From Clostridia bacterium (GTDB taxonomy: Bacteria; Bacillota; Clostridia; Christensenellales; DTU072), in contig JAFQOO010000007.1 in NCBI GenBank assembly GCA_017403145.1, forward strand, positions 1-64,000: a DNA stretch of 64,000 nucleotides, read 5' to 3'. This document shows, piece by piece, positions 6,323-14,699 of the stretch. The position numbers and the translations under genes were made by a program. The notes below the pieces were generated by a model. That model was not told the DNA's origin, ran no database searches, and saw only the letters and a list, made by a program, of their open reading frames with translations. Position 1 is the stretch's first letter. Every line of letters starts with the position of its first letter.

Positions 6323-7388
6323 TATTGATACGAGTAAATGGAAAGAGTTTGTAATAGGTGAATTGTTTGATATACACCCAACAAAAGCATATAAATTAAC
6401 AAACAGCAGTTTATATGCTGAAGATGGAAAAAATCCTGTTGTTGTAAATTCAAGCTTTAATAATGGTATCGGTGGTTATTCCCGATTGGAAAACACCGAA
6501 AATGGTAATATAGTAACTTTTAGTGATACAACGTCTGCAGATGCTATTTTTTATCAAAAAAATCCATTTATTGGGTATCCACATATACAAGGAATGTACC
6601 CTATTGGAGAGTATAAAAATAAATGGAACGAAAAATCGTATTTGTTTTTCATATCTGTTTTTAGGAGCAGAGCAATAGGTCTAAATTTCGACTATGTGAA
6701 TAAATTTACAAGAGAAGATGCAAAAAAGATGACAATACAATTACCCGTTGACCTTAATGGCAACCCAAATTTTGCATATATGGAAGAATATATGCAAAAT
6801 TTGGAAAGTGCGGTCAGCTCTTCGCTGACTGCTTTGAGGTCAGCGAAGAGCTCAAAAACTTGCGAAAAGGTTGATATAGCAAGTTGGAAAGATTTTCATT
6901 TATACGATATTTTTAATATAGATTCGGGAACAAAACTTGATAAAGCAAAGATGGATACAACAGGTGATGAAATATGTTTTGTGGGAAGGTCAGGTGTTAA
7001 TAATGGCATAACACAAAAAGTGAAACGCATTGAAGGGCTTGCCCCATATAATGCAGGAAATTTAACATTATCATTGGGCGGGGCTTATCTAGGTTCTTGT
7101 TTTGTTCAAGAAGAACCGTTTTATACGAGTCAAAATGTAGTAGTATTGATTCCAAAAGAAAATATAGGATTTTACGCAAAACAATTTATGGCAACAGCAA
7201 TATTTAAGGAAAGTCAAAATAATTATAAGGCTTTTATAAAAGAGTTAAACGCTTTTGTTAAAACTACATTTTCAATAAAATTACCTATAAATGGTAGTGG
7301 CGAAATAGACTACGATTTTATGGAAAGTTATATGCAAAAAAAGTATAGTAAAGCAGAGCAATATTATAAAAATCTAAAAGCAATGTAA
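6315..7388 (+). CDS. Specificity (S) subunit with two target-recognition domains
   Basis: 357 residues in two similar halves. Each opens with a short strand pair (SKWKEFVIGELFDI at residue 6 and ASWKDFHLYDIFNI at about 190) and ends with a helix following a QLPV/KLPI stretch and an Asn-Gly-rich turn (YMEEYMQ, YMESYMQ-like). This is the TRD-helix-TRD-helix plan of HsdS and BcgI-B. Each half would read one half of a bipartite site. The ATG at 6315 (SD AAGGTG) is preferred over a GTG at 6306; it overlaps the upstream stop by 8 bases. A perfect 14-bp inverted repeat lies in the linker between halves. Confidence 0.85.
   Translation: MSNIDTSKWKEFVIGELFDIHPTKAYKLTNSSLYAEDGKNPVVVNSSFNNGIGGYSRLENTENGNIVTFSDTTSADAIFYQKNPFIGYPHIQGMYPIGEYKNKWNEKSYLFFISVFRSRAIGLNFDYVNKFTREDAKKMTIQLPVDLNGNPNFAYMEEYMQNLESAVSSSLTALRSAKSSKTCEKVDIASWKDFHLYDIFNIDSGTKLDKAKMDTTGDEICFVGRSGVNNGITQKVKRIEGLAPYNAGNLTLSLGGAYLGSCFVQEEPFYTSQNVVVLIPKENIGFYAKQFMATAIFKESQNNYKAFIKELNAFVKTTFSIKLPINGSGEIDYDFMESYMQKKYSKAEQYYKNLKAM
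6816..6852. repeat. Perfect 14-bp inverted repeat between the two TRDs
   Basis: agctcttcgctgac (6816-6829) and its exact complement (6839-6852) are separated by 9 bases. They encode the Ser/Ala/Lys-rich linker that joins the two recognition halves. Confidence 0.85.
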
Positions 7389-7415
7389 AATGACAGCTTT
7401 TTTGTAAGTGTAAGT

Positions 7416-7457
7416 CACAAAAGGAAAGCAAGTCTTATGACTTGCTTTTTCTTTTGT
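7416..7457 (+). terminator. Terminator of the R-M operon; copy 2 of the 42-bp repeat
   Basis: The hairpin AAAGCAAGTC-TTAT-GACTTGCTTT with a T-rich tail lies 27 bases after the S-gene stop. It is identical to 3838-3879. Confidence 0.85.
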
Positions 7458-7462
7458 TTTTA

Positions 7463-7491
7463 TTGAAGTAATGGCATTTTTGTGTTAGAAT
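7463..7491 (+). promoter_or_regulatory. Promoter giving a leaderless mRNA
   Basis: TTGAAG, 17 bases, TAGAAT; the -10 ends only six bases before the ATG at 7498, so transcription should start at or next to the start codon. No SD is present. Confidence 0.65.
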
Positions 7492-7497
7492 GGTTTT

Positions 7498-8652
7498 ATG
7501 AATATACTAAAGACAAAAGTATTTAGAATTATAGCTATTGTCGTTGCTTGCGTACTAGTCGTTGCTGGCTCGGTTTCCATTGGGCTTTGGGAGTTCGCAA
7601 AAGACGTTTATTTTGAAAATAAAGAGGGGAACGTTGCTTATCAACAAGCTCATTTAGAGTATTTAAGAGAGGAATATTACCAAAATTACGTACCGAAAGG
7701 GGAGCAAACATTTTGTGATTTCGATTTAGAGGAAGCTCTGAATAATGGCGTTAAGTATAACGAAATGGCTTTTTTAGCCACGCATAATAGTTATCAACGT
7801 CTTTCTACCGAAACAACGAGAAAATTCCAAATACCTTTCAAGGTACTATCGTTTGGACTTAAAAAATTTGATAAGGTAGATTTTGATTCCAACACATTGA
7901 CCGAGCAATTTGAGTTTGGTATTCGTAGTATTGAACTTGATATCGAGGCTATGGAAAAAGAAGATGGCACTTCATTTACCGTTATGCACAAGCCTGTTTT
8001 CGATAGCGCGACCACCTGCTTTGATTTTGCTCTTGCGCTTGAAGAAATCGTTATGTGGTCGAACCACAATCCCAATCATTTACCCATTTCTATTATAATT
8101 GAGTCTAAGCAAGACGTTGGACCGATTGATGGACTAAAGATTTTTTCTATTGAACATACTACTGCTTTCGATGCTTTATTAAGGGAAAAATTGGGTGATA
8201 AACTGCTCACTCCCGCTGATTTTATGGGAAATCACAAGAATTTTAAAGAGATGAGGGAAGCAGATGATTGGATGAAAGTCAAGGATATGCTTGGAAAAGT
8301 CGTTGTTATTTTGCACGAAAATAAGATGACGGAAGACTACGTGGAGAAAGACGAAAGCTTGCGCACTCAAGCTATGATACCCTCGCTTCTCTATAAACAA
8401 AGGGATAGGGAGTACGCATCTATTATAATAGACAATAATCCTAAAAAGACGGTTACGAGAAGGGAAACCTTTGAAGAGGGTAAATTTATAGTCCGCACCC
8501 GCGCTGATAGTTATCCAAAATTTAGTGATAAAAGATACGCGCTTACCGAAAAATGCGGTTCACAAATTATAACGAGCGATTACGTACCGCGTTCGGTTAG
8601 AGTAAATCAACATACCTATTCATTCAACGGATATACCGTTAAATTACTCTAA
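7498..8652 (+). CDS. Secreted/membrane-anchored PI-PLC-like phosphodiesterase
   Basis: 384 residues. Residues 8-30 are a hydrophobic N-terminal segment (signal anchor) with a Lys before it. The catalytic domain begins at about residue 85 with AFLATHNSYQ, followed by the GIRSIELDIEA strand and VMHKPVFD. His, Glu and Asp in these places match the calcium-dependent phosphatidylinositol-specific phospholipase C family, a TIM-barrel enzyme using two His. It would act outside the membrane on a phosphodiester lipid or related substrate. It is monocistronic, with a leaderless-type promoter. Confidence 0.75.
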   Translation: MNILKTKVFRIIAIVVACVLVVAGSVSIGLWEFAKDVYFENKEGNVAYQQAHLEYLREEYYQNYVPKGEQTFCDFDLEEALNNGVKYNEMAFLATHNSYQRLSTETTRKFQIPFKVLSFGLKKFDKVDFDSNTLTEQFEFGIRSIELDIEAMEKEDGTSFTVMHKPVFDSATTCFDFALALEEIVMWSNHNPNHLPISIIIESKQDVGPIDGLKIFSIEHTTAFDALLREKLGDKLLTPADFMGNHKNFKEMREADDWMKVKDMLGKVVVILHENKMTEDYVEKDESLRTQAMIPSLLYKQRDREYASIIIDNNPKKTVTRRETFEEGKFIVRTRADSYPKFSDKRYALTEKCGSQIITSDYVPRSVRVNQHTYSFNGYTVKLL

Positions 8653-8689
8653 TTATTGGGAGCTAAAACAGTTTATAAGAGGTAAAATT

Positions 8690-9097
8690 ATGATACTTGA
8701 AGATGGAAAAGGCAAATATTTTGATATATATGAGTATAGTAAGGATATGGGAGAGTATAACATATCCGAAGAAGACCTAAACAAGTTAAAAGGCAAGTCG
8801 CTAATGGAGCAAATCGAGTGTTATAAAGCGGTTTCGAAGACGACTTTATCCTTTTATTCATACGGAAGAGAGGATGGTAGTAGTGCTCGTGGTTTTGAAC
8901 AGTCCTTTTGGGACGATAGCGACGTAGTAGGGCTGATTGTTGATAATGGAATAATAGTGGGGGTAAAAGCAAAAAAATTCCTATATGGTGAATGCAACCT
9001 ATTCCCCGGAGAAACGATAACTACCTATTCTGCTTGCGATGAGGACGGAACGGGTGGCACGGATAGGGACGATTATCTATCTATAATAATAAAATAG
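8690..9097 (+). CDS. Hypothetical protein, 135 residues
   Basis: Not recognised. The protein is acidic with no signal peptide or membrane segment; a helical N-terminal half (YNISEEDLNKLKGKSLMEQI) is followed by a strand-rich half with a Gly/Asp-rich loop (DEDGTGGTDRDDY). A GAGG SD lies 9 bases before the ATG. It is followed 12 bases later by another unknown gene, probably in the same transcript. Confidence 0.6.
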   Translation: MILEDGKGKYFDIYEYSKDMGEYNISEEDLNKLKGKSLMEQIECYKAVSKTTLSFYSYGREDGSSARGFEQSFWDDSDVVGLIVDNGIIVGVKAKKFLYGECNLFPGETITTYSACDEDGTGGTDRDDYLSIIIK

Positions 9098-9109
9098 TGG
9101 AGAGGCTTT

Positions 9110-9727
9110 ATGGAACAAAGACATCTATGTGCAAATACGGACAATGAGAACGTAAAAAAGTTTGCATTGGCGCTAATGAACGCAGGTATTACCGATGGCG
9201 CGGAATGCTATTACACCGACGAAGGCTTTTCTTCGCCTTTTTTCAAAATACCGAAGGCATATAAAAAGGAAACACCCGACGACCCCGACGTGCATTACGT
9301 TTTCGTCGACGTCGATGCGGTGTCTCCATTGGGTGACGTAGCAGAGTATACCGTGCACGGTAATTACGTTCACGAGCATATCGTCGCTCCCGAAGATGCC
9401 GCAGAGTTAGTAGCTAAACTTATACATGAAGAAGTTGCGGAAGTGACACTAGTTTTACCCGATAAATATATTAGTTGCTTTATAAATCATACCGGGGACC
9501 ACGAAGCAAACGTAAGTTTTATTACCAATAATATGGAATATATCCAAAACTTTATATATAAAGACGTCGAGGTGTTCAAAGGGGGTCATATGCACACTAT
9601 CTTCCCCGCGATATATCCCAATAATTTACAATACGGTCCAAATACGAGATATCACCTTGAGGGTATAAGTATTTATCTGGTATCTAGTCTTATTGGAGTA
9701 CATCCCGAATTTTACATCATTAGGTAA
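9110..9727 (+). CDS. Hypothetical protein, 205 residues
   Basis: Not recognised. Soluble, acidic, mixed alpha/beta; it has several His-rich spots (VHGNYVHEHIV, GGHMHTIFP) that could bind metal, but no family motif is evident. SD GGAGAGG 8 bases before the ATG. It follows 8690-9097 closely and precedes the riboswitch at 9772. Codons are richer in G and C than in the R-M genes to the left. Confidence 0.6.
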   Translation: MEQRHLCANTDNENVKKFALALMNAGITDGAECYYTDEGFSSPFFKIPKAYKKETPDDPDVHYVFVDVDAVSPLGDVAEYTVHGNYVHEHIVAPEDAAELVAKLIHEEVAEVTLVLPDKYISCFINHTGDHEANVSFITNNMEYIQNFIYKDVEVFKGGHMHTIFPAIYPNNLQYGPNTRYHLEGISIYLVSSLIGVHPEFYIIR

Positions 9728-9771
9728 AATAAAGGTTGATTATCGAATAAAAATAAGTTCTAATTCAATTA

Positions 9772-9898
9772 CCATAGAGAGTGCGCGAGGGACAGCCCCG
9801 ATGAACGCACAGCAACCTACTTTATGCAAGGTGCTAAAGGCTGAACGATGGGGATATAGTTATTATACGCATACGCCCATCGACCGATGGGCTTTTTT
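9772..9898 (+). promoter_or_regulatory. SAM-I-clan riboswitch with transcription terminator
   Basis: The aptamer core is clear: AGAG (9776-9779), P2 GTGCG/CGCAC (9781-9785, 9806-9810), GAGGGACAGCCCCGATGAA, AGCAACC, P3 ACCT/AGGT and GTGCTAA (9831-9837). P1 is CCAT (9772-9775) with ATGG (9848-9851). A terminator stem GCCCATCG/CGATGGGC (9875-9882, 9885-9892) with six T follows. CGATGGG (9846-9852) can pair instead with CCCATCG (9876-9882) as antiterminator. This wiring predicts that S-adenosylmethionine turns the downstream gene off. The usual P4 hairpin is not obvious, so the exact subclass is open. CTCTCTATGG at 9903-9912 is also complementary to 9772-9781. Confidence 0.78.
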
Positions 9899-9940
9899 GT
9901 TGCTCTCTATGGGAAAATATGAAAAAAGGAGAGTGGCAAA

Positions 9941-10160
9941 ATGAAAAATTGGTTTTTTGAAACGAAAATTTAAGGGAATTTGCAACGATAAATCGTATGA
10001 TAAAAGTGGGTACTATGGACCATCTTATCCAATTTATGGTATTCTTTACAACAAACGAGGCAAAAAACTATATTCCAGCGAGTTTATCCACACGCGCCTA
10101 GGTAGACTAGGTTATCTAATAGCTTCCTCTCCCGCGGACTTTGGAAAAATAGATTGGTAA
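9941..10160 (+). pseudogene. Riboswitch-controlled small gene with a frameshift at a T run
   Basis: A good SD (AAGGAGAG, 7 bases upstream) points to ATG 9941, but that frame stops after 10 codons. Dropping one T from the run of six at 9953-9958 joins it to a 67-codon frame that runs to TAA at 10160; the joined product (about 72 residues) would read MKNWFLKRKFKGICNDKS onward. Either the gene is broken, the read has a homopolymer error, or slippage is used. The alternative TTG start at 9957 has no SD. The protein is small, basic and Tyr-rich, not recognised, and not an obvious methionine-metabolism protein despite the riboswitch. Confidence 0.5.
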
Positions 10161-10252
10161 AAGTTGTAAAAATTACAAGAAAAATGCAAACGGTTAACGA
10201 CTTTGATATTGAATGGCAACCATACAAATGATAAAATATAACTAAGGATACT

Positions 10253-10942
10253 ATGATTTACGTTATTGCAGACATACACGGAGAATATGATTTATTAGTT
10301 AAACTCTTGGAGAAAATCAACTTTTCTTCAGGAGATGAGCTGTACGTCTGCGGGGATATGATAGATAAAGGTAAATATTCGGTTAGTACTCTTAAGTTAC
10401 TTTCATCTATGAGTAACGTTCATTGTATACTTGGCAATCACGAGTTCGCTTTTTTGAAGTATTATTGGTCGTTGCTAGAAGAATGTAATGGCAATTACGA
10501 TGCGGTACTAGCGGAGCTAAAGGACTATTTTCCTTTCGACGGAGAATTGCTTGACTGGGAAACGATTGGTTGGCTAGAATCCCTTCCTTATTATATCGAA
10601 AAAGATAATTTTATATGCGTACACGCCGGTATACCAATTACTTTGGGTGGCAAGCTAGAGGACCTAAGTAAGGTGGAGCCGGAAGAATTTGTGTATGATA
10701 GGCATTTTAAGGATGCAAAAACAATCCCAATTACCGATAAATGTATATTTTTTGGGCATACGCCGACTAGCTATATAGTGGGCACGCCGAGGATAATTGC
10801 CTACAAAAATGCACGTAGAAGCGATAGAACGGACGTTTCTCGTTACGCAAAAATACACCTTGACTTGGGGGTATGGCTACACGGAACGCTGGGTTGCTAT
10901 TGTGCAAGCGACCTAACTGCTTACTACGTAAGCAACGATTAA
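10253..10942 (+). CDS. Metallophosphoesterase, lambda-type Ser/Thr phosphatase / Ap4A hydrolase family
   Basis: 229 residues, the normal size. Metal-binding motifs are in order: ADIHGEY (D-x-H), CGDMIDKGKYS (GD-x2-DKG), LGNHEFAFL (GNHE), VHAGIP and FGHTPTS. The set matches the PPP-type phosphatases of phage lambda and ApaH-like enzymes; it may dephosphorylate phosphoproteins or cleave dinucleoside polyphosphates, with two metal ions. It has a promoter (TTGAAT-17-TAAAAT, 10209-10237), a leader of about 9 bases and a weak AAGGA SD. Cytoplasmic, monocistronic. Confidence 0.85.
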   Translation: MIYVIADIHGEYDLLVKLLEKINFSSGDELYVCGDMIDKGKYSVSTLKLLSSMSNVHCILGNHEFAFLKYYWSLLEECNGNYDAVLAELKDYFPFDGELLDWETIGWLESLPYYIEKDNFICVHAGIPITLGGKLEDLSKVEPEEFVYDRHFKDAKTIPITDKCIFFGHTPTSYIVGTPRIIAYKNARRSDRTDVSRYAKIHLDLGVWLHGTLGCYCASDLTAYYVSND

Positions 10943-10999
10943 AATGTAAAATTCCAAAGAAAAGGGAAAGAAAAAAGACAAAAATTTTTGGTTTAACTA

Positions 11000-11276
11000 T
11001 TTACAAACGGAAATTTATGTGCTAATATACTTCTCGCACGCAACTTTAATTTTGCGTTAGGACTAAATTTATCACTTGGGATTTTTCCCAAAACACCTGT
11101 AACAACTACTTAACATAAGCTTATAACCAACGTAGGGGTATTTTACCCTTTTTAAGCTTTCTTTGTTTTTATCACCATCTTATTGCGCACGTTTAGGCGA
11201 ATTTTGTCGAACGTGTGTCATACGTAGGACGCCATTTTGGTTAAAATACCACCGAAGACCCCATTAAGGAGAGATT
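11000..11276 (+). promoter_or_regulatory. Promoter and 240-base structured leader of the helicase operon
   Basis: TTTACA (11000-11005), 17 bases, TAATAT (11023-11028) give a start near 11035, leaving about 240 untranslated bases before the ATG at 11277. The leader has several possible short stems (TTGGG-ATTTTT-CCCAA at about 11095, GGGTATTTTACCC at about 11140, AAGCTT twice at about 11118 and 11155). It matches no riboswitch known to me. The 70 bases from 10943 to the promoter show nothing. Confidence 0.6.
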
Positions 11277-14200
11277 ATGCTTAATTTAAATCAAAGTGAA
11301 TTGGAAAATATGTTACGCTCTATGTCTAGCGGGTCTATTACCGCAAGCGACCTTGAGAAAGTTATCAAGGGGCTAAGCGACGTGCATAAGGAAGTCAAAG
11401 CGCGCGAGGACGAAGCGCAAAGAAAGAAGCTCGCCAAAGAAAAAGCAGAACGCGAAAAGATTGAAAGCGTTACTTTTATGGAGCTTCCTTTGGACTACGA
11501 AAATTATTATGAATACGACGTTAAGACAATGGGTATTTCGGTAGAGAGCTCTGCCGATGCCTTGATAGCGTCGCTAAATAACCTCGGTAGGGTGGATATC
11601 GAGTATATGTCGGTGATATCTGGGCTAACTCATAAGCAACTTATCACCGAGCTTAAAGGTTCTATATATCAAAATCCCGATAGATGGGAGGAGTGTTTCT
11701 ACAAAGGCTGGGAAACCGCCGATGAATATCTATCGGGCAACCTTTTACGCAAGCGCGACAAAGCGGTCGAGCTTGACAAGGTTTACAAGGGTTGGTTTAA
11801 GGATAACGTAAAGGCAATCGACGAAGTGCTTCCCGAAGCAGTTTCAAACCTTGATATATACATTACACTCGGTTCACCGTGGGTGCCTACCGATATCATA
11901 GAAGATTTTATAGACTATATTTATAATCATAAGAGGACCTATATAAATCTTCGCGGTAGCGTAATACACGATGAACTAACCGGTACTTGGGAAATTGTTG
12001 ATAAGAACCGTTATTATCACGATACTTTGAGCACTAGCGTATACGGAACGGATAGGATAGAGGCACTCTATATTCTAGAAAAGACGTTAAATATGCGCTC
12101 AATTGCGGTTACCGACGAAGTACCTTGCGTTACCAATAAGTCGGGCAAAAAGCGCGTTATAAACCAAAAGGAAACCCTTCTTGCTATCGAAAAGCAGAAG
12201 AAACTAATCAAAATGTTCCAAAATTGGGTATGGCGCGACGACAAACGTAAGGAACGCTTGGAAATCATTTTTGAGAATAACTTTAGTTGCTATCGTACTC
12301 GCAAGTATAACGGCTCATTCCTAACCTTCCCCGGAATGAACCCCGACGTTGTGTTGTATCCTTATCAAAAGGATGCAGTTGCGCGTATACTCTTTTCGCC
12401 CAACACCTTGCTTGCTCACGACGTGGGTTCTGGAAAGACTTATATTATGATAGCTGCAGGAATGGAGCTTCGTAGAATGGGGTTATCCAAAAAGAACCTA
12501 TACGTAGTGCCCAATAACATAGTAGGTCAATGGCGCAATATGTTCGTTGAACTATATCCAAACGCACGTCTATTCGTCGTCGAACCCAAGCATTTTACAC
12601 CTACCAAAAGGCAAGAAACGCTTAGGAAAATCAGGGATAACGACTATGATGCTATCATTATGGCATATAGTTGCTTCGACCAAATACCACTTTCGTTAAA
12701 CTACTACATTGCTAGAGCACGCGAGCTTAAAAAGGAGCTTCAAAGCAAGGTTAATTCCTCTAAGAAAACCACTAGCACGGTGCAAAAGAAGTTAACTAAA
12801 GTAGAGGTAGAGCTTGCAGACCTTTCCAAAAGGGCACTTGAGATTGTCGTTAACAATCAAATAAGCTTCGACGAGCTAGGAATAAATAGGCTTTTCGTAG
12901 ACGAAGCGCATAATTACAAGAACGTACCCGTAGAAACCAAAATCCAAAACGTGCTTGGTATATCGGAAATGGGTAGTGCAAAGTGTAAGAGTATGATGGA
13001 AAAGGTGCTTTTAACCCAAAGAAATAACGATGGAAAGGGAGTAATCTTTGCAACGGGCACGCCCATAACGAACTCGATAACTGATGCCTTCGTTATGCAA
13101 CAGTATTTGCAAAGCGGAGAACTTACTTTGTTGGACCTAAATAACTTTGATGCGTGGGTAGGTACGTTTGCGGAAAAGGAAGAGAACTTTGAAATCGACG
13201 TGGATACGACGAGTTATAGGCTTGCAACCAGATTTTCCAAGTTCCACAATCTTCCCGAACTCACTTCGCTACTATCTTCCATAGCGGACTTTCATATTAC
13301 CAAAACGAGCGAGGATTTACCTATTTTTAGTGGTTATACCGATGCGTTAATAGGTAAAACTTTGGATTTCCAAGATTATTTGAAGGAAATATCCTCTCGC
13401 GCTGATAACGTAAGGCAAGGATTGGTTAATCGTACCGAAGACAATATGCTCAAAATCACCACCGATGGTAGAAAGGCGGCACTCGACTTGCGCCTTGTTG
13501 ACAACAAGAAGCCTTTCGAAATGCAATCTAAGGTGGCAAGGTGTGCGGAAAACGTATATAACATATACGAAAAGACCAATTTACAACGTCTAACGCAGTT
13601 GGTCTTTTGCGACTCTTCGGTGCCTAGCGACCGCTTTAACCTTTACGATGAGCTCAAGCGTTTGCTCGTTATACTAGGTATCCCTGCTAGCGAAATAGCA
13701 TTTATTCACGATGCGGAAAGTGATAAACGTCGTTCCGAGCTGTTCGAGGCGGTGCGTAGCGGTAAGATTAGAGTGCTTATGGGCTCTACCTTTAAGCTGG
13801 GAATAGGCGTAAACGTACAAAACAAGTTGGTTGCGATACACCATCTAGACGTTCCGTGGCGACCTGCCGATATGGTACAACGCGAGGGTAGGATACTCCG
13901 TCCCGGCAACGAAAACGATAGGGTATTCATATATCGTTATATCACCGAGGGTAGTTTCGATGCATATTCGTGGCAATTGCTGGAGAGCAAGCAACGCTTT
14001 ATATCGGGCTTGCTTTCGGGCTCTATAACCGAAAGAAACAACACCGACGTTAGTGATACAGTGCTTAACTATGCCGAAGTCAAAGCGCTCGCAATAGGTA
14101 ATCCTTTAATAAAGAAGAGGGTGGAAAAGGCAAACGAGCTAACCAAATTGTACGCATTGCAGGCAAAACACGTGGAAAATAAGGACAAAATCGCTAGAAA

Positions 14201-14699
14201 GCAACAAGAGATACCCACTCTTATCCTTCAAGCGCAAGAGAGAGTGGACTTGTGTAAAGCGGACCTTGATTATTATAGCGCCAACAAGAGAGAGCTAACA
14301 AAAGAGGAGAAGGCGAAGTATTCTTCCTTGATATTTACCGAGTTGCAAGGTAACGATATGCAAATGGAGGAGCGTATGATTGGCACCTATCAAGGGTTTG
14401 GAATAGTACTTCCTGCCAATATGCTAAAGGAAAGACCTTTCTTCTATCTTGAAAGAGAGAGTAGGCATCTAGTAGAAATAGGCGAATCGGAAGCGGGTAT
14501 TATAGCGCGTATCAATAACTGCTTAGAAGGTATGGGAAGACGCCTTGATAGACTCAAATATAGGGTTTCTCAGCTTGAATTTGAACGCATTGAAATTGAA
14601 AGAGAACTACTTAAACCCGGCGGGTACCTCGATGAAATCGAAAAGCTCAAAGAGGAACTTGCTAATATCGATAGAAAATTGGGGGTAAAACTAAAATGA
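11277..14699 (+). CDS. SNF2-family helicase with DarB-like N-terminus
   Basis: 1140 residues. The first 350 resemble the pre-helicase part of the large methylase-helicase proteins of phages and conjugative elements (DIEYMSVISGL-like and TADEYLSGNLLRKRD stretches). Superfamily 2 motifs follow: Walker A HDVGSGKT (Lys387), DEAH at 542-545, ATGTPITNS, then in the second lobe GSTFKLGIGVNVQ and motif VI QREGRILRPG (Gln868). The C-terminal 200 residues are coiled coil. No methyltransferase motif is present, unlike the roughly 2000-residue relatives. It should be an ATP-driven DNA translocase. The SD is AAGGAGAG; it heads the operon and overlaps the MoxR gene by four bases. Confidence 0.85.
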   Translation: MLNLNQSELENMLRSMSSGSITASDLEKVIKGLSDVHKEVKAREDEAQRKKLAKEKAEREKIESVTFMELPLDYENYYEYDVKTMGISVESSADALIASLNNLGRVDIEYMSVISGLTHKQLITELKGSIYQNPDRWEECFYKGWETADEYLSGNLLRKRDKAVELDKVYKGWFKDNVKAIDEVLPEAVSNLDIYITLGSPWVPTDIIEDFIDYIYNHKRTYINLRGSVIHDELTGTWEIVDKNRYYHDTLSTSVYGTDRIEALYILEKTLNMRSIAVTDEVPCVTNKSGKKRVINQKETLLAIEKQKKLIKMFQNWVWRDDKRKERLEIIFENNFSCYRTRKYNGSFLTFPGMNPDVVLYPYQKDAVARILFSPNTLLAHDVGSGKTYIMIAAGMELRRMGLSKKNLYVVPNNIVGQWRNMFVELYPNARLFVVEPKHFTPTKRQETLRKIRDNDYDAIIMAYSCFDQIPLSLNYYIARARELKKELQSKVNSSKKTTSTVQKKLTKVEVELADLSKRALEIVVNNQISFDELGINRLFVDEAHNYKNVPVETKIQNVLGISEMGSAKCKSMMEKVLLTQRNNDGKGVIFATGTPITNSITDAFVMQQYLQSGELTLLDLNNFDAWVGTFAEKEENFEIDVDTTSYRLATRFSKFHNLPELTSLLSSIADFHITKTSEDLPIFSGYTDALIGKTLDFQDYLKEISSRADNVRQGLVNRTEDNMLKITTDGRKAALDLRLVDNKKPFEMQSKVARCAENVYNIYEKTNLQRLTQLVFCDSSVPSDRFNLYDELKRLLVILGIPASEIAFIHDAESDKRRSELFEAVRSGKIRVLMGSTFKLGIGVNVQNKLVAIHHLDVPWRPADMVQREGRILRPGNENDRVFIYRYITEGSFDAYSWQLLESKQRFISGLLSGSITERNNTDVSDTVLNYAEVKALAIGNPLIKKRVEKANELTKLYALQAKHVENKDKIARKQQEIPTLILQAQERVDLCKADLDYYSANKRELTKEEKAKYSSLIFTELQGNDMQMEERMIGTYQGFGIVLPANMLKERPFFYLERESRHLVEIGESEAGIIARINNCLEGMGRRLDRLKYRVSQLEFERIEIERELLKPGGYLDEIEKLKEELANIDRKLGVKLK

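Noticed and set aside
9693..9944. 83-codon plus-strand frame
   Set aside because: It runs through the riboswitch and its terminator, so it cannot be a normal coding region.
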